A stretch of DNA of 56,298 bases from an uncultured Bacteroidales bacterium (GTDB lineage: Bacteria; Bacteroidota; Bacteroidia; Bacteroidales; Marinilabiliaceae): contig CALAUL010000057.1 of NCBI GenBank assembly GCA_937892255.1, positions 1-56,298 of the forward strand, given 5' to 3'. A program made the position numbers and the translations under genes. Positions 1-8,259 of this stretch are shown piece by piece. The notes beneath the pieces were generated by a model, which had not been told where the DNA came from, did not search any database, and saw nothing but the letters and a program-made list of their open reading frames with translations. How positions within the stretch are numbered: the stretch's first letter is position 1; each line of letters starts with the position of its first letter.

Positions 1-461
1 ATATCTGGGTAGTGGTTCCAATGAAAGGTTATTCTGCCATTGCAGGAAGCGTTGCACTATTTGTTATGATGCTTCCTTTGATTATCCGCTCAACGGAGGA
101 AACATTGAAGATCTTACCTACATCACTCAAGGAGGCAGGTCTGGCATTGGGCGGCAATCGTGCCCGTGTGATGTTGAAAGTACAGCTTCCTGCGGCATTC
201 GGAGGTATCTTTACGGGTGTATTGCTTGCCATATCACGAGTGATTGGCGAAACGGCACCGTTAATGTTTACCGCACTCGGTTGCTCATTCATACGCTTTA
301 CGATAGACAAGCCTATATCGGCAGTACCTCTGCTTATATGGGAGTTCTTCAACGATCCCAACCTTCAAGAACTGATTTGGGGTGCGTCACTCTTTCTTTT
401 ATTATTTGTATTAACATTGAATCTTACATCTAAATATCTTGCAAAGAAATGGAATCAGTAA
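1..461 (+). CDS. pstA: Phosphate ABC transporter permease PstA, C-terminal part
   Basis: The reading frame is open from the window edge (codons in frame from base 3), so this is the 3' end of a gene that starts upstream; a GTG inside the frame is not the true start. It matches the C-terminal half of PstA, an inner-membrane subunit of the high-affinity phosphate importer. Visible family features are the stretch SAIAGSVALFVMMLPLIIRS and the cytoplasmic coupling segment TEETLKILPTSLKEAGLALG, followed by two hydrophobic segments and a short basic tail. The last codons overlap the start of pstB by 13 nt, so the two are translated together, as in pst operons generally. The N-terminal part and the partner permease PstC lie outside the window. 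Confidence 0.93.
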   Translation, partial: IWVVVPMKGYSAIAGSVALFVMMLPLIIRSTEETLKILPTSLKEAGLALGGNRARVMLKVQLPAAFGGIFTGVLLAISRVIGETAPLMFTALGCSFIRFTIDKPISAVPLLIWEFFNDPNLQELIWGASLFLLLFVLTLNLTSKYLAKKWNQ

Positions 462-1216
462 TACCAATACTTGAATTTTATAAGACTTGCGTATCATATA
501 CCAAGCAAACAATGGCTGTGAAGTATGTATCGGCAGCCATCGAACGAAATACCATTACTGCTATTATGGGACCTTCCGGATGTGGAAAGTCCACCCTCTT
601 ACGTGCTGTGAACCTTATGCACAATCTCTATCAGAACATCCGTGTTGACGGCGAGATTTTGCTCAATGGCGAAAATATCCTTTTGATGGAGCCAATCGAT
701 GTGCGCCGTCGTGTGGGTATGGTCTTTCAGCGTCCTGCACCATTCCCCACGATGAGCATCTATGATAATGTTTTGTCGGGATTTTCCTTGAATGGTATTA
801 AACTTTCAAAGGCAGAAAAAGACACAACAGTTGAACGCTGTTTAAAAAGCGTAGCCCTCTGGGATGAAGTGAAGGACGTACTGAATAAGAAGGGCACATT
901 CCTCTCTGGCGGTCAACAGCAACGCTTATGCATTGCCCGTGCTTTGGCAATGAAGCCCGATGTGCTATTGATGGACGAACCCACATCGGCTCTTGACCCT
1001 ATCGCAACGAAACATATCGAGGAACTTTTGCTCGATCTTCAAAAGGAGGTTACCATCTTGATAGTAACCCACAATATGGGGCAGGCAAAGCGCATATCGT
1101 CAAAATCGATGTTTATGTATTTGGGGGAACTTGTTGAGTACGGAGATACTGAAACAATGTTTACAAACCCTATTGACGAACGAACAAAGGCTTATCTGAC
1201 GGGAAAGATGGGATAA
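449..1216 (+). CDS. pstB: Phosphate ABC transporter ATP-binding protein PstB
   Basis: A 255-aa ATPase subunit of the Pst importer, normal length for the family. Walker A GPSGCGKST is at residues 41-49, the Q-loop lies in MVFQRPAPFP, the ABC signature LSGGQQQR is near 152 and Walker B LLMDEP near 173, followed by TSALDP and the H-loop in VTHNMGQA. It starts inside the end of pstA. In many genomes phoU follows pstB; here the next gene is fumarase, about 310 nt downstream, so phoU is not in this operon, although a PhoU-like domain is found in the PiT permease at 3365-5605. A hairpin at 1239-1273 may end the transcript. Confidence 0.96.
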   Translation: MESVIPILEFYKTCVSYTKQTMAVKYVSAAIERNTITAIMGPSGCGKSTLLRAVNLMHNLYQNIRVDGEILLNGENILLMEPIDVRRRVGMVFQRPAPFPTMSIYDNVLSGFSLNGIKLSKAEKDTTVERCLKSVALWDEVKDVLNKKGTFLSGGQQQRLCIARALAMKPDVLLMDEPTSALDPIATKHIEELLLDLQKEVTILIVTHNMGQAKRISSKSMFMYLGELVEYGDTETMFTNPIDERTKAYLTGKMG

Positions 1217-1238
1217 AGTTTATCTCATCTAAACTTTT

Positions 1239-1273
1239 GCAGACGAAGATGTATTTTGATTTCTTTCGTCTGC
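1239..1273 (+). terminator. Hairpin after pstB, possible weak terminator
   Basis: Perfect 9-bp stem GCAGACGAA/TTCGTCTGC (1239-1247 with 1265-1273) with a 17-nt loop, 23 nt after the pstB stop. The tail GATTGCTTTCATTT is only partly U-rich, so an RNA stability or weak termination role is as likely as full termination. Confidence 0.4.
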
Positions 1274-1529
1274 GATTGCTTTCATTTACCAACATCTGAT
1301 GATATAAGGTATATATATTATTGTCGCTTATGGCAAAAGTTATAAAGTGATTGTTGAAAAAATGTGTACAAATAAAAGTATTGTTTAGAATTGTGCTGGT
1401 TGTGGATTATAATTTTGTTTGTAAAGACAAGTAAGTATTTCGTCACTCCTATAAATTAAAAACGCCCTCAAGGGTGTCAAATGCCAAATAAAAGATATAT
1501 CTTTGAAGCTCAAACCAAGAAACAAAAAC
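1274..1529 (+). promoter_or_regulatory. Fumarase upstream region with candidate -7 box
   Basis: This gap has no ORF worth calling. TAATTTTG at 1411-1418 fits the Bacteroidota -7 consensus TAnnTTTG, but no well-spaced -33 box is seen. A small hairpin ACGCCC-TCAA-GGGTGT lies at about 1461-1477 and a palindrome AAAGATATATCTTT at 1491-1504, both in the probable fumarase leader. Their roles are unknown. Confidence 0.35.
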
Positions 1530-3134
1530 ATGGCAGACTTTAAGTATCAAAAAACCTTTCAGATATTGAAAGATACAACAGAGTACGAGCTGTTGACTAA
1601 GGATTATGTTTCAACGATAGAGGTTGAAGGACGTAAGATATTGAAGGTAGACCCTAAGGGTCTTGAATTTTTAGCTAAAGCAGCTTTTTCGGACGTGTCG
1701 TTCTACTTACGTCCAGCTCATTTGCAGAAGCTCGCTGATATTCTCGCTGACCCTGAGGCTTCAGATAATGACCGTTTTGTGGCTCATACTATGCTTATGA
1801 ATCAGGTTGTAGCTGCCGAGGGTGAACTTCCAACATGTCAGGATACAGGTACGGCAATCGTCATCGGTAAAAAGGGCGAAAACGTATGGACTGGTGGTCA
1901 TGATGAGGAACATCTTTCTAAGGGTGTTTGGGATACTTATCAAGAGCGCAACTTGCGTTACTCTCAGGTCGTTCCTTATACTATGTTTGATGAGAAGAAT
2001 ACAGGCAACAACCTCCCTGCTCAGATAGATCTTTACGCTACTGATGGCAATGAATACGAATTCCTTTTCGTCACTAAGGGTGGTGGCTCAGCCAATAAGA
2101 CATATCTCTTCCAAGAGACAAAGGCTCTTCTTACTGAGGAGCGTCTTACACAGTTCCTAACAGAGAAGGTGAAATCACTTGGTACAGCAGCATGTCCTCC
2201 TTATCACTTGGCTATTGTCATAGGTGGCACATCGGCTGAGACCAACCTCGCAACAGTGAAGAAGGCTTCAACAGGATATTACGATCATCTCCCTACAGAG
2301 GGCAACGACGGTGGTCAGGCATTCCGTGACCTAGAGTGGGAGGAGAAGATACTCAACATCTGCCGTAAGAGTGGCATAGGTGCTCAGTTTGGTGGTAAGT
2401 ACTTCGTTCATGATGTGCGTGTGATACGTCTCTCGCGTCATGCTGCTTCTTGTCCTGTAGGTATCGGAGTGAGCTGTTCGGCAGACCGTAACATCAAGGC
2501 TAAGATAACACCAGAGGGTATCTTCCTTGAGAAACTTGAGAAGAACCCAGCACGTTTCCTTCCTAAGGAGGCTCCACACATGGCACCAGCTGTAGAGTTG
2601 GATATAGACCGTCCTATGGAAGAGGTACTTGCGGAACTTACTAAGTATCCTATTAAGACACGTTTCTCACTCAAGGGTACACTCATCGTAGCTCGTGATA
2701 TAGCACATGCTCGTATCAACCAGATGCTCAACGAGGGTAAAGAGATGCCTGAGTACTTCAAGAAGCACCCTATATACTATGCAGGTCCAGCTAAGACACC
2801 TAAGGGTATGCCATCAGGCTCATTTGGTCCTACAACAGCAGGACGTATGGACCCATACGTTGACCGTTTCCAACAGAACGGTGGTTCGATGATTATGGTA
2901 GCTAAGGGTAACCGTTCGCAGCAAGTGACAGACGCATGTCAGAAGAATGGAGGTTTCTACCTCGGCTCTATAGGTGGACCAGCTGCTATCTTGGCTAAGA
3001 ACTCTATCAAGTCTATTAAGGTCGTTGACTTTGAAGAACTCGGCATGGAGGCTGTTCGTGAGATATATGTAGAGGACTTCCCTGCATTCTTGCTCGTTGA
3101 TGATAAGGGTAACGACTTCTTCAAGCAGTTCTAA
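1530..3134 (+). CDS. fumA: Fumarate hydratase, class I (iron-sulfur)
   Basis: Catalyses fumarate to malate in the branched TCA/fumarate respiration route of anaerobic Bacteroidales; the mdh partner lies 8 kb downstream. I start at ATG 1530 (MADFKYQ), not at the in-frame TTG at 1503, giving 534 aa, close to the usual length of the single-chain class I enzymes. The three cluster cysteines are Cys103 (LPTCQDTG), Cys222 (AACPPYH) and Cys308 (AASCPVG), almost at the positions known in E. coli FumA. The substrate-site segment GKGGGSANK-like (TKGGGSANKT) and the beta-domain stretch GPTTAGRMDPYVD are also present. The codon choice (CGT, AAG, GAG, CTC) suggests a highly expressed gene. A terminator follows at 3168-3189. 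Confidence 0.95.
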   Translation: MADFKYQKTFQILKDTTEYELLTKDYVSTIEVEGRKILKVDPKGLEFLAKAAFSDVSFYLRPAHLQKLADILADPEASDNDRFVAHTMLMNQVVAAEGELPTCQDTGTAIVIGKKGENVWTGGHDEEHLSKGVWDTYQERNLRYSQVVPYTMFDEKNTGNNLPAQIDLYATDGNEYEFLFVTKGGGSANKTYLFQETKALLTEERLTQFLTEKVKSLGTAACPPYHLAIVIGGTSAETNLATVKKASTGYYDHLPTEGNDGGQAFRDLEWEEKILNICRKSGIGAQFGGKYFVHDVRVIRLSRHAASCPVGIGVSCSADRNIKAKITPEGIFLEKLEKNPARFLPKEAPHMAPAVELDIDRPMEEVLAELTKYPIKTRFSLKGTLIVARDIAHARINQMLNEGKEMPEYFKKHPIYYAGPAKTPKGMPSGSFGPTTAGRMDPYVDRFQQNGGSMIMVAKGNRSQQVTDACQKNGGFYLGSIGGPAAILAKNSIKSIKVVDFEELGMEAVREIYVEDFPAFLLVDDKGNDFFKQF

Positions 3135-3167
3135 TTATAGCATAATACGACGCTATATAAATGTGTG

Positions 3168-3194
3168 AGAGGCAGATTGTTCTGTCTCTTACTT
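3168..3194 (+). terminator. Terminator after fumarase
   Basis: Stem AGAGGCAG/CTGTCTCT (3168-3175 with 3182-3189, one G-U pair), short loop, then ACTTTTT. It sits 33 nt after the fumarase stop. Confidence 0.65.
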
Positions 3195-3302
3195 TTTGTA
3201 TACAGAAGGAGTATTTACGGCAGGAGAAGTGACGGTCGGGATTGTCGTTCGTAAGCCAATTATTTATGGTTTACTCGTTGACATATTCCGTATACCCCTT
3301 AA

Positions 3303-3340
3303 ACAATACATGCAGAAGAGTGATCTTCTGCATGTATTGT
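3303..3340 (-). terminator. Perfect 16-bp inverted repeat 3' of the PiT gene
   Basis: ACAATACATGCAGAAG (3303-3318) and its exact reverse complement (3325-3340) flank a 6-nt loop. It lies 24 nt past the minus-strand PiT stop codon. Read on the minus strand the stem is followed only by TTTAAGG, so it may terminate weakly or protect the 3' end of the mRNA. On the plus strand there is no U-run. Confidence 0.5.
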
Positions 3341-3364
3341 TATGTATTGAAATGAACGAGCTTC

Positions 3365-5605
3365 TTATACCTCGCGTTCTATCTTACGTACAGCACGTAG
3401 CATATGACGAAGTGAGCTTATCATCTCTTGACTCTCTTGTAGGATATTCAAATAAACGTAGATTACGGAATAGTTTTCCATATCTTCGTGTATATGGTTT
3501 ACGAGGGCCTTACGCATAGCAGAGAGTTGGGCTTTGAGTTCGTCACATTCGTTGCGTATAGCTATTGTCTTGTCGTAATCTTTTGTTTCTATAGCAACGA
3601 GACTCTGTGTAAGGATGTTTGATATTTGGTCACGAATAGGAATGAACTGGTTTTTGAGTTCCTCAGATAGAGGAGCGAAGTTGTTGTCAACGTGTTCCAG
3701 ACACGGCTCTGTCATACGCATGAGACAATATACCATCTGCTGGCTGTTGTTGTAAGCCAAGTGCAACCAAGTGTTATTCTCGATAGCTAAATGTGGCTCT
3801 ATTCTGCGAATGCCGAGAGTGTGTTTTCTACGAATACTCTTGAGAAGAGCTTTCTCCTTAGGCAATGACTGATAAGCCTTTCGCATAGGCTTGAGTTCTT
3901 CGTTGAGGAATCCGTCTGTTACATCGGTGTAAGTCTGACAGATGTAACGCATGAAGTCTGCCTGAGACAATGCTATATGCTCTTGTAGGAGGTCGAAAGT
4001 GCGTTGACGATCCTTACACACTGCCATCTCGTGGAATATCTCATCACTACGAGTATCTTTGCTTCTCTTCTTACCAAACTTAATGTTGCTATGAACTAAT
4101 ATACCTATAGCGACAATAGCAATACCTATTGTAACCCATATACCACCATAGAACATAGCTAAAGCCATAATAGCTGCTAATGTAAATGCTGCACCGGCCG
4201 TAATCAGCCAACCACCTATTACTGATATTACACCTGTGATACGGAATACTGCACTCTCTCTACTCCATGCTCTATCGGCAAGAGACGAACCCATAGCGAC
4301 CATGAAGGTTACATATGTTGTTGATAAAGGTAGTTTCATCGAAGTACCAAGAGCAACGAGCAATCCGGCAAGCACAAGATTAACAGATGCTCTAATGAGG
4401 TCAAATGCTGCTCCTTCCGGCATATCGCTGTCTGTGGTATCAAATCGATTGTTTATCCAGTGGCGAACTCTCGCAGGAGTAACATTGATAAACCAGTTGC
4501 CGATGTTGTTAGATGTTCTGACTAAGCGACGAGCAGCTTTCGATGAACCGAACATTTCATCTCCACCATCTTGTCGAGCAAGGTCAACAGATGTTTTTAC
4601 GACATTATGTGCTTTTTTGCTTGTAGCAAGAGCAAAGACCATTATCGTACCTGCTATGATTAAGAAATATATAGGTGTCACATGAGGTTCGTTAAGCTTA
4701 TTCATGGTCATATTTACATCACCACCGCCATCAATGAAGTATCCGAATGATTCAAAACCTGCAAGAGGTACACCGATGAAGTTTACGAGGTCGTTTCCTG
4801 CAAAGGCCATTGCTAAAGCAAATGTACCAAGCATAACGATGATTTTTAGTACATTTATTTTGAAGAAATGAAGTATCTGCATGAGGATTGAGAATCCAAC
4901 GAAGCAACATAGCATAATTGTCCATGTGTTGTCAGATATATACTGCTTTATTTCAGCTGTCATTAGGGCATTGTCTTTTAAGCCTTTTATTAGCATAAAG
5001 TAGATGATAGCTGTTATGGCAAAACCTCCATAAATGCCTATTTTCCAAGTGAGCCCTCTCTTATACTTGAAAGTAAATATTATACGAGAGATCCATTGCA
5101 CGATGCTACCAAAGAAGAAGGCAATAGCCACAGACATAAAGATGCCCAATATGACAGTAAGAGCTTTGTCTGTGTTGATATGATCTGCAAATGGGATATC
5201 AGTGTTTCCAGAAAAAACTTTAATCATTGCGATACAACATGTTGCACCGAGTAACTCGAAGACCATCGATACAGTCGTTGATGTAGGAAGTCCTAACGAG
5301 TTGAATGTATCCAATAAGATGATGTCGGCTACGATGACAGCCATGAACAGATACATCAGTTCTTGGAACTCAAAGTATTGTGGGTTGAACATACCATGGC
5401 GAGCGATATCCATCATGCCATTACTCATCGAAGCACCGGCAAAAACACCTATTGATGCTATGAAAATGATTGCTTTGAAAGATGCAGCTTTTGAACCAAT
5501 GGCTGAATTTAGGAAGTTGACAGCGTCGTTACTTACTCCGACTGTCAAATCGAATATCGCCAGCGCAAAGAGGAAAATGACGATACATAAATAGATAGTT
5601 TCCAT
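3365..5605 (-). CDS. PiT-family inorganic phosphate permease with C-terminal PhoU-like domain
   Basis: A 746-aa inner-membrane permease, likely importing phosphate with H+ or Na+. The N-terminal signature DLTVGVSNDAVNFLNSAIGS (near residues 19-38) and the duplicated permease half (ASVNLVLAGLLVALGTSMKLP, then STTYVTFMVAMG) are typical of PiT proteins; about ten hydrophobic segments run to residue 510. Residues 530-746 are soluble and helical (with FDLLQEHIALSQADFMRYIC and repeated acidic helices) and resemble PhoU. This fusion architecture is common in Bacteroidetes. PhoU-like domains usually tune phosphate uptake. The gene is monocistronic, divergent from the SpoIIE phosphatase gene, and has a well-formed promoter at 5637-5666. 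PiT assignment is sure; the PhoU-like call is from sequence character. Confidence 0.93.
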   Translation of the reverse strand: METIYLCIVIFLFALAIFDLTVGVSNDAVNFLNSAIGSKAASFKAIIFIASIGVFAGASMSNGMMDIARHGMFNPQYFEFQELMYLFMAVIVADIILLDTFNSLGLPTSTTVSMVFELLGATCCIAMIKVFSGNTDIPFADHINTDKALTVILGIFMSVAIAFFFGSIVQWISRIIFTFKYKRGLTWKIGIYGGFAITAIIYFMLIKGLKDNALMTAEIKQYISDNTWTIMLCCFVGFSILMQILHFFKINVLKIIVMLGTFALAMAFAGNDLVNFIGVPLAGFESFGYFIDGGGDVNMTMNKLNEPHVTPIYFLIIAGTIMVFALATSKKAHNVVKTSVDLARQDGGDEMFGSSKAARRLVRTSNNIGNWFINVTPARVRHWINNRFDTTDSDMPEGAAFDLIRASVNLVLAGLLVALGTSMKLPLSTTYVTFMVAMGSSLADRAWSRESAVFRITGVISVIGGWLITAGAAFTLAAIMALAMFYGGIWVTIGIAIVAIGILVHSNIKFGKKRSKDTRSDEIFHEMAVCKDRQRTFDLLQEHIALSQADFMRYICQTYTDVTDGFLNEELKPMRKAYQSLPKEKALLKSIRRKHTLGIRRIEPHLAIENNTWLHLAYNNSQQMVYCLMRMTEPCLEHVDNNFAPLSEELKNQFIPIRDQISNILTQSLVAIETKDYDKTIAIRNECDELKAQLSAMRKALVNHIHEDMENYSVIYVYLNILQESQEMISSLRHMLRAVRKIEREV

Positions 5606-5636
5606 CTAATAGTAGTCTTTGTTTTGGTTTATGTGG

Positions 5637-5666
5637 CAAATATACGACTATCCTTTTATTTGCAAA
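5637..5666 (-). promoter_or_regulatory. Promoter of the PiT gene
   Basis: On the minus strand TTTG (5666-5663), 18 nt, then TATATTTG (5644-5637), matching the Bacteroidota -33/-7 pattern. It lies about 32 nt before the ATG of the PiT gene. Confidence 0.6.
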
Positions 5667-5873
5667 TAGATTTTGATACATTATTCTGTTAAAAAAACTT
5701 TTAGTGTTGATAGTCAGTTTATAAGATGTTGTGTAAAGGATAAAAATGCATGTTTATAAGTGTTATTTCGTATTATTAAAGTAGTTGTAGGAAAAGATGT
5801 TTGTGTATGCAAAATATACGTATTGTGTATAGTTGTATCTGGTATAAAAATGAAAAAAATATTCATAATAACT

Positions 5874-5904
5874 ATTGTTGAAACAATATATGTTTGTATA
5901 TTTG
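5874..5904 (+). promoter_or_regulatory. Promoter of the TPR-SpoIIE gene
   Basis: ATTG (5874-5877), 19 nt, then TATATTTG (5897-5904). The start codon is 44 nt further on. With 5637-5666 it makes this 342-nt gap a divergent promoter region; I see nothing else in it. Confidence 0.6.
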
Positions 5905-5947
5905 CGGTGTCTAAATGACTATTGTAGTCAGCTAAATTATTAGATTC

Positions 5948-8179
5948 ATGACTGTCAGATATATTATCGTCATACTATTCGCAATGTTGCTTGTTCGATG
6001 TACATCGAATGAGACGGGTAAGTTTTTGTATGATGAGAATGGATATCCGGCTATAGATTCATTAGCACGCAGTATGCCACTTGATTCGGTTATAGCATTT
6101 GCAAAGACATTGCGTGAGCATTCGAGTGTTTTGTCATCGGCAGAAGCGTATGCGGACGGCTATTTGGCATGGGCATACAATCTTAGGCAACAAGGCGATT
6201 CGGCCCTTAAGTACGGGGAGAAATCTCGTTTGAAGTTCTTGGTGTTAAACGATTCCCTTCAGAGTAGGGTGATGCGTGACATGGCAAATATAGAGCTGTT
6301 ATTGGGATATTACAATATTTCCGTCTCGCCTAACTCTTCAATGTTTTATTTAGATCAAGCGTTGAATAAGTTTCAAAAATTAGGCAATACTCGTCGTGTT
6401 ATAGATACTTACATGTCGATAGCCGATAATTATAGAAATGCCGGTGATATAAAGACAAGTTTGCGATATATACGCAACGTGGAGAATCTTCGAGACTCGA
6501 TGGAGTTAAAGACAATGTATGATTATTCGTGGATCTTGTGTTTGCTCTCTGATTTGTCGTATTTCAGCAATGAGATATGCGATTATAGACAGATGGATAA
6601 ATATTTGGAACTTGCATCTGCATACTACGAAAAGAGCGATGCAGAGAGCCAACTTTACTATTTAGAGTATAGAGCCAAAGGATACCTGAACAAGAAAGAG
6701 TATTCAATGGCAGCATATAGCGCAGATCGTATGGAACGTTTGGCTATATCTTGCAACGATTACAATAGCATAATGACCGCCTATATACTCAAAGGTTTGG
6801 CAATGTGCCGAATGGACGTTTTTGACGAGGCTAAGGCTCTAAAGCATAAGGCAGAATCAATATCTGAGCTATACGACTTGATTTATATAAAAGAGAAGTT
6901 GCTACTTGATGGAGAGTTGGCTGCTGCAGATAAGGATTTCAGAACTGCTCAAGAGTTGCTGTTTGACTCTTTAGAGAAGTGTGTTAATATGTTTGAATAT
7001 AGCTCTATATTGGATAGTAGAATGATGTACTACCTGCGAAAGAGTGATTATGAAACAATGTATGCCCTGCAAAAAGAACAACATAGATATGTAGATTCGT
7101 TGCAAGTCAATATTCTATTTGAAGACGAGAATGACAGGATAGAGGCAACCAAGTTGGCACAGGCAGCTCTGAAAGATGAAATAAGCAACTTGAAGAATGA
7201 ACTGGAGCTACAGGAATTGGGAGATTGGGTAATCAAGATTATTCTATTGGGATTATTGTTCTCGGCCATAATGGTAATAATATTCCAGATAAAAAACAGC
7301 GATAGACGCAATAGAGCAGTGGTGGAGCGCGAGTTTAAGAGATTGAGAGAAGATAATGAGTCGAAGATGGAGTTGGTGAAGAAGCAGAAGGACATGCTTC
7401 AAGTGACAAACAAACGTATATCAGAGAGCATATCGTATGCAGAGCGTATACAACAGTCAATATTGCCACGCCCCGAGACTCTTAATGAATACGTGTCGGA
7501 GGCGTTTGTTTTCTATAGTCCTCTCGATGTTGTCAGTGGCGATTTCTATTGGTTCACACCGAAAGGAGATTATCTCATAGTGTGTTGTGCCGATTGTACA
7601 GGTCATGGTGTGCCAGGGGCATTCATGTCAATGATAGCCACAACGTTATTGAAAGATGTATGTAATTTGGCTCCCGATGATGTTGCCCCTTCGGATATAT
7701 TAAATCAACTTGACGAGAAAATAATAGAGATGCTGGGACAGAATCAGAGTGAGTCGGGAGCAGCAAAAGATGGATTGGATATATCGTTGTTGTCTATCAA
7801 CTTGCGGACAAAGAGCATTAGAGCATGTTCGGCTCGTCGTCCGATAGTCGTCATCAAAGATCAGGATATAATAACTATATCGGGTATCAAGCGCAGCATT
7901 GGTGATACCGAGCCGATATTCCGAGAAAGGGCTTTTGTCGATACCGAACTGCAACTGCACAGTGGCGACTGTATATACATGTATAGCGACGGATATAGTG
8001 ACCAGTTTGGCGGAAATGATGGAGCGAAACTTAAAAATACCAAGGTAAAGAAGTTCTTGCGAGCTATACATGACGATGACATGGACGAGCAAAGTCTGAC
8101 AATGCAAGAGTTGTTCATGCAATGGAAAGGATACTATCCACAGACGGACGATGTCTTGTTTATGGGACTGAGGTTGTAG
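5948..8179 (+). CDS. TPR lipoprotein or membrane protein with cytoplasmic SpoIIE/PP2C phosphatase domain
   Basis: A 743-aa envelope signalling protein. The N-terminus is a signal peptide ending LLVRC, lipobox-like but with Arg at -1, so it could be a lipoprotein or simply cleaved. Residues about 50-400 are helical repeats of TPR character. One membrane helix (WVIKIILLGLLFSAIMVIIF) is at about 426-447, followed by a coiled coil (about 450-490) and a SpoIIE-type phosphatase domain (about 500-743). Metal-binding Asp motifs are present: VSGDFYW near 527-533, CADCTGHGVPGAF, and MYSDGYSDQFGG. The domain should remove phosphate from Ser/Thr of an unknown partner in response to an outside signal. No anti-sigma factor or kinase is adjacent. 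It has its own promoter and a hairpin at its 3' end. Confidence 0.88.
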   Translation: MTVRYIIVILFAMLLVRCTSNETGKFLYDENGYPAIDSLARSMPLDSVIAFAKTLREHSSVLSSAEAYADGYLAWAYNLRQQGDSALKYGEKSRLKFLVLNDSLQSRVMRDMANIELLLGYYNISVSPNSSMFYLDQALNKFQKLGNTRRVIDTYMSIADNYRNAGDIKTSLRYIRNVENLRDSMELKTMYDYSWILCLLSDLSYFSNEICDYRQMDKYLELASAYYEKSDAESQLYYLEYRAKGYLNKKEYSMAAYSADRMERLAISCNDYNSIMTAYILKGLAMCRMDVFDEAKALKHKAESISELYDLIYIKEKLLLDGELAAADKDFRTAQELLFDSLEKCVNMFEYSSILDSRMMYYLRKSDYETMYALQKEQHRYVDSLQVNILFEDENDRIEATKLAQAALKDEISNLKNELELQELGDWVIKIILLGLLFSAIMVIIFQIKNSDRRNRAVVEREFKRLREDNESKMELVKKQKDMLQVTNKRISESISYAERIQQSILPRPETLNEYVSEAFVFYSPLDVVSGDFYWFTPKGDYLIVCCADCTGHGVPGAFMSMIATTLLKDVCNLAPDDVAPSDILNQLDEKIIEMLGQNQSESGAAKDGLDISLLSINLRTKSIRACSARRPIVVIKDQDIITISGIKRSIGDTEPIFRERAFVDTELQLHSGDCIYMYSDGYSDQFGGNDGAKLKNTKVKKFLRAIHDDDMDEQSLTMQELFMQWKGYYPQTDDVLFMGLRL

Positions 8180-8201
8180 AAGTCATACAAAGAAAATATA
8201 T

Positions 8202-8238
8202 ACGCATTCGACAAAAAGTCGGATACGTTTTCTTATTT
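8202..8238 (+). terminator. Terminator between convergent genes
   Basis: Stem ACGCATTCGAC (8202-8212) with GTCGGATACGT (8218-8228), loop AAAAA, one mismatch and one G-U pair, followed by TTTCTTATTT. It ends the phosphatase transcript and may act in both directions for the converging UPF0210 gene. Confidence 0.6.
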
Positions 8239-8259
8239 ACTATAAGAGATATTTTCCTA

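Noticed and set aside
1503..1529. TTG start extending fumarase by nine residues
   Set aside because: The extension is lysine/asparagine-rich and unlike the family; ATG at 1530 fits the known N-terminus length.
3196..3519. Plus-strand ORF of 107 codons after fumarase
   Set aside because: More than half overlaps the PiT gene on the other strand and the 5' part contains the 16-bp inverted repeat; no family pattern.
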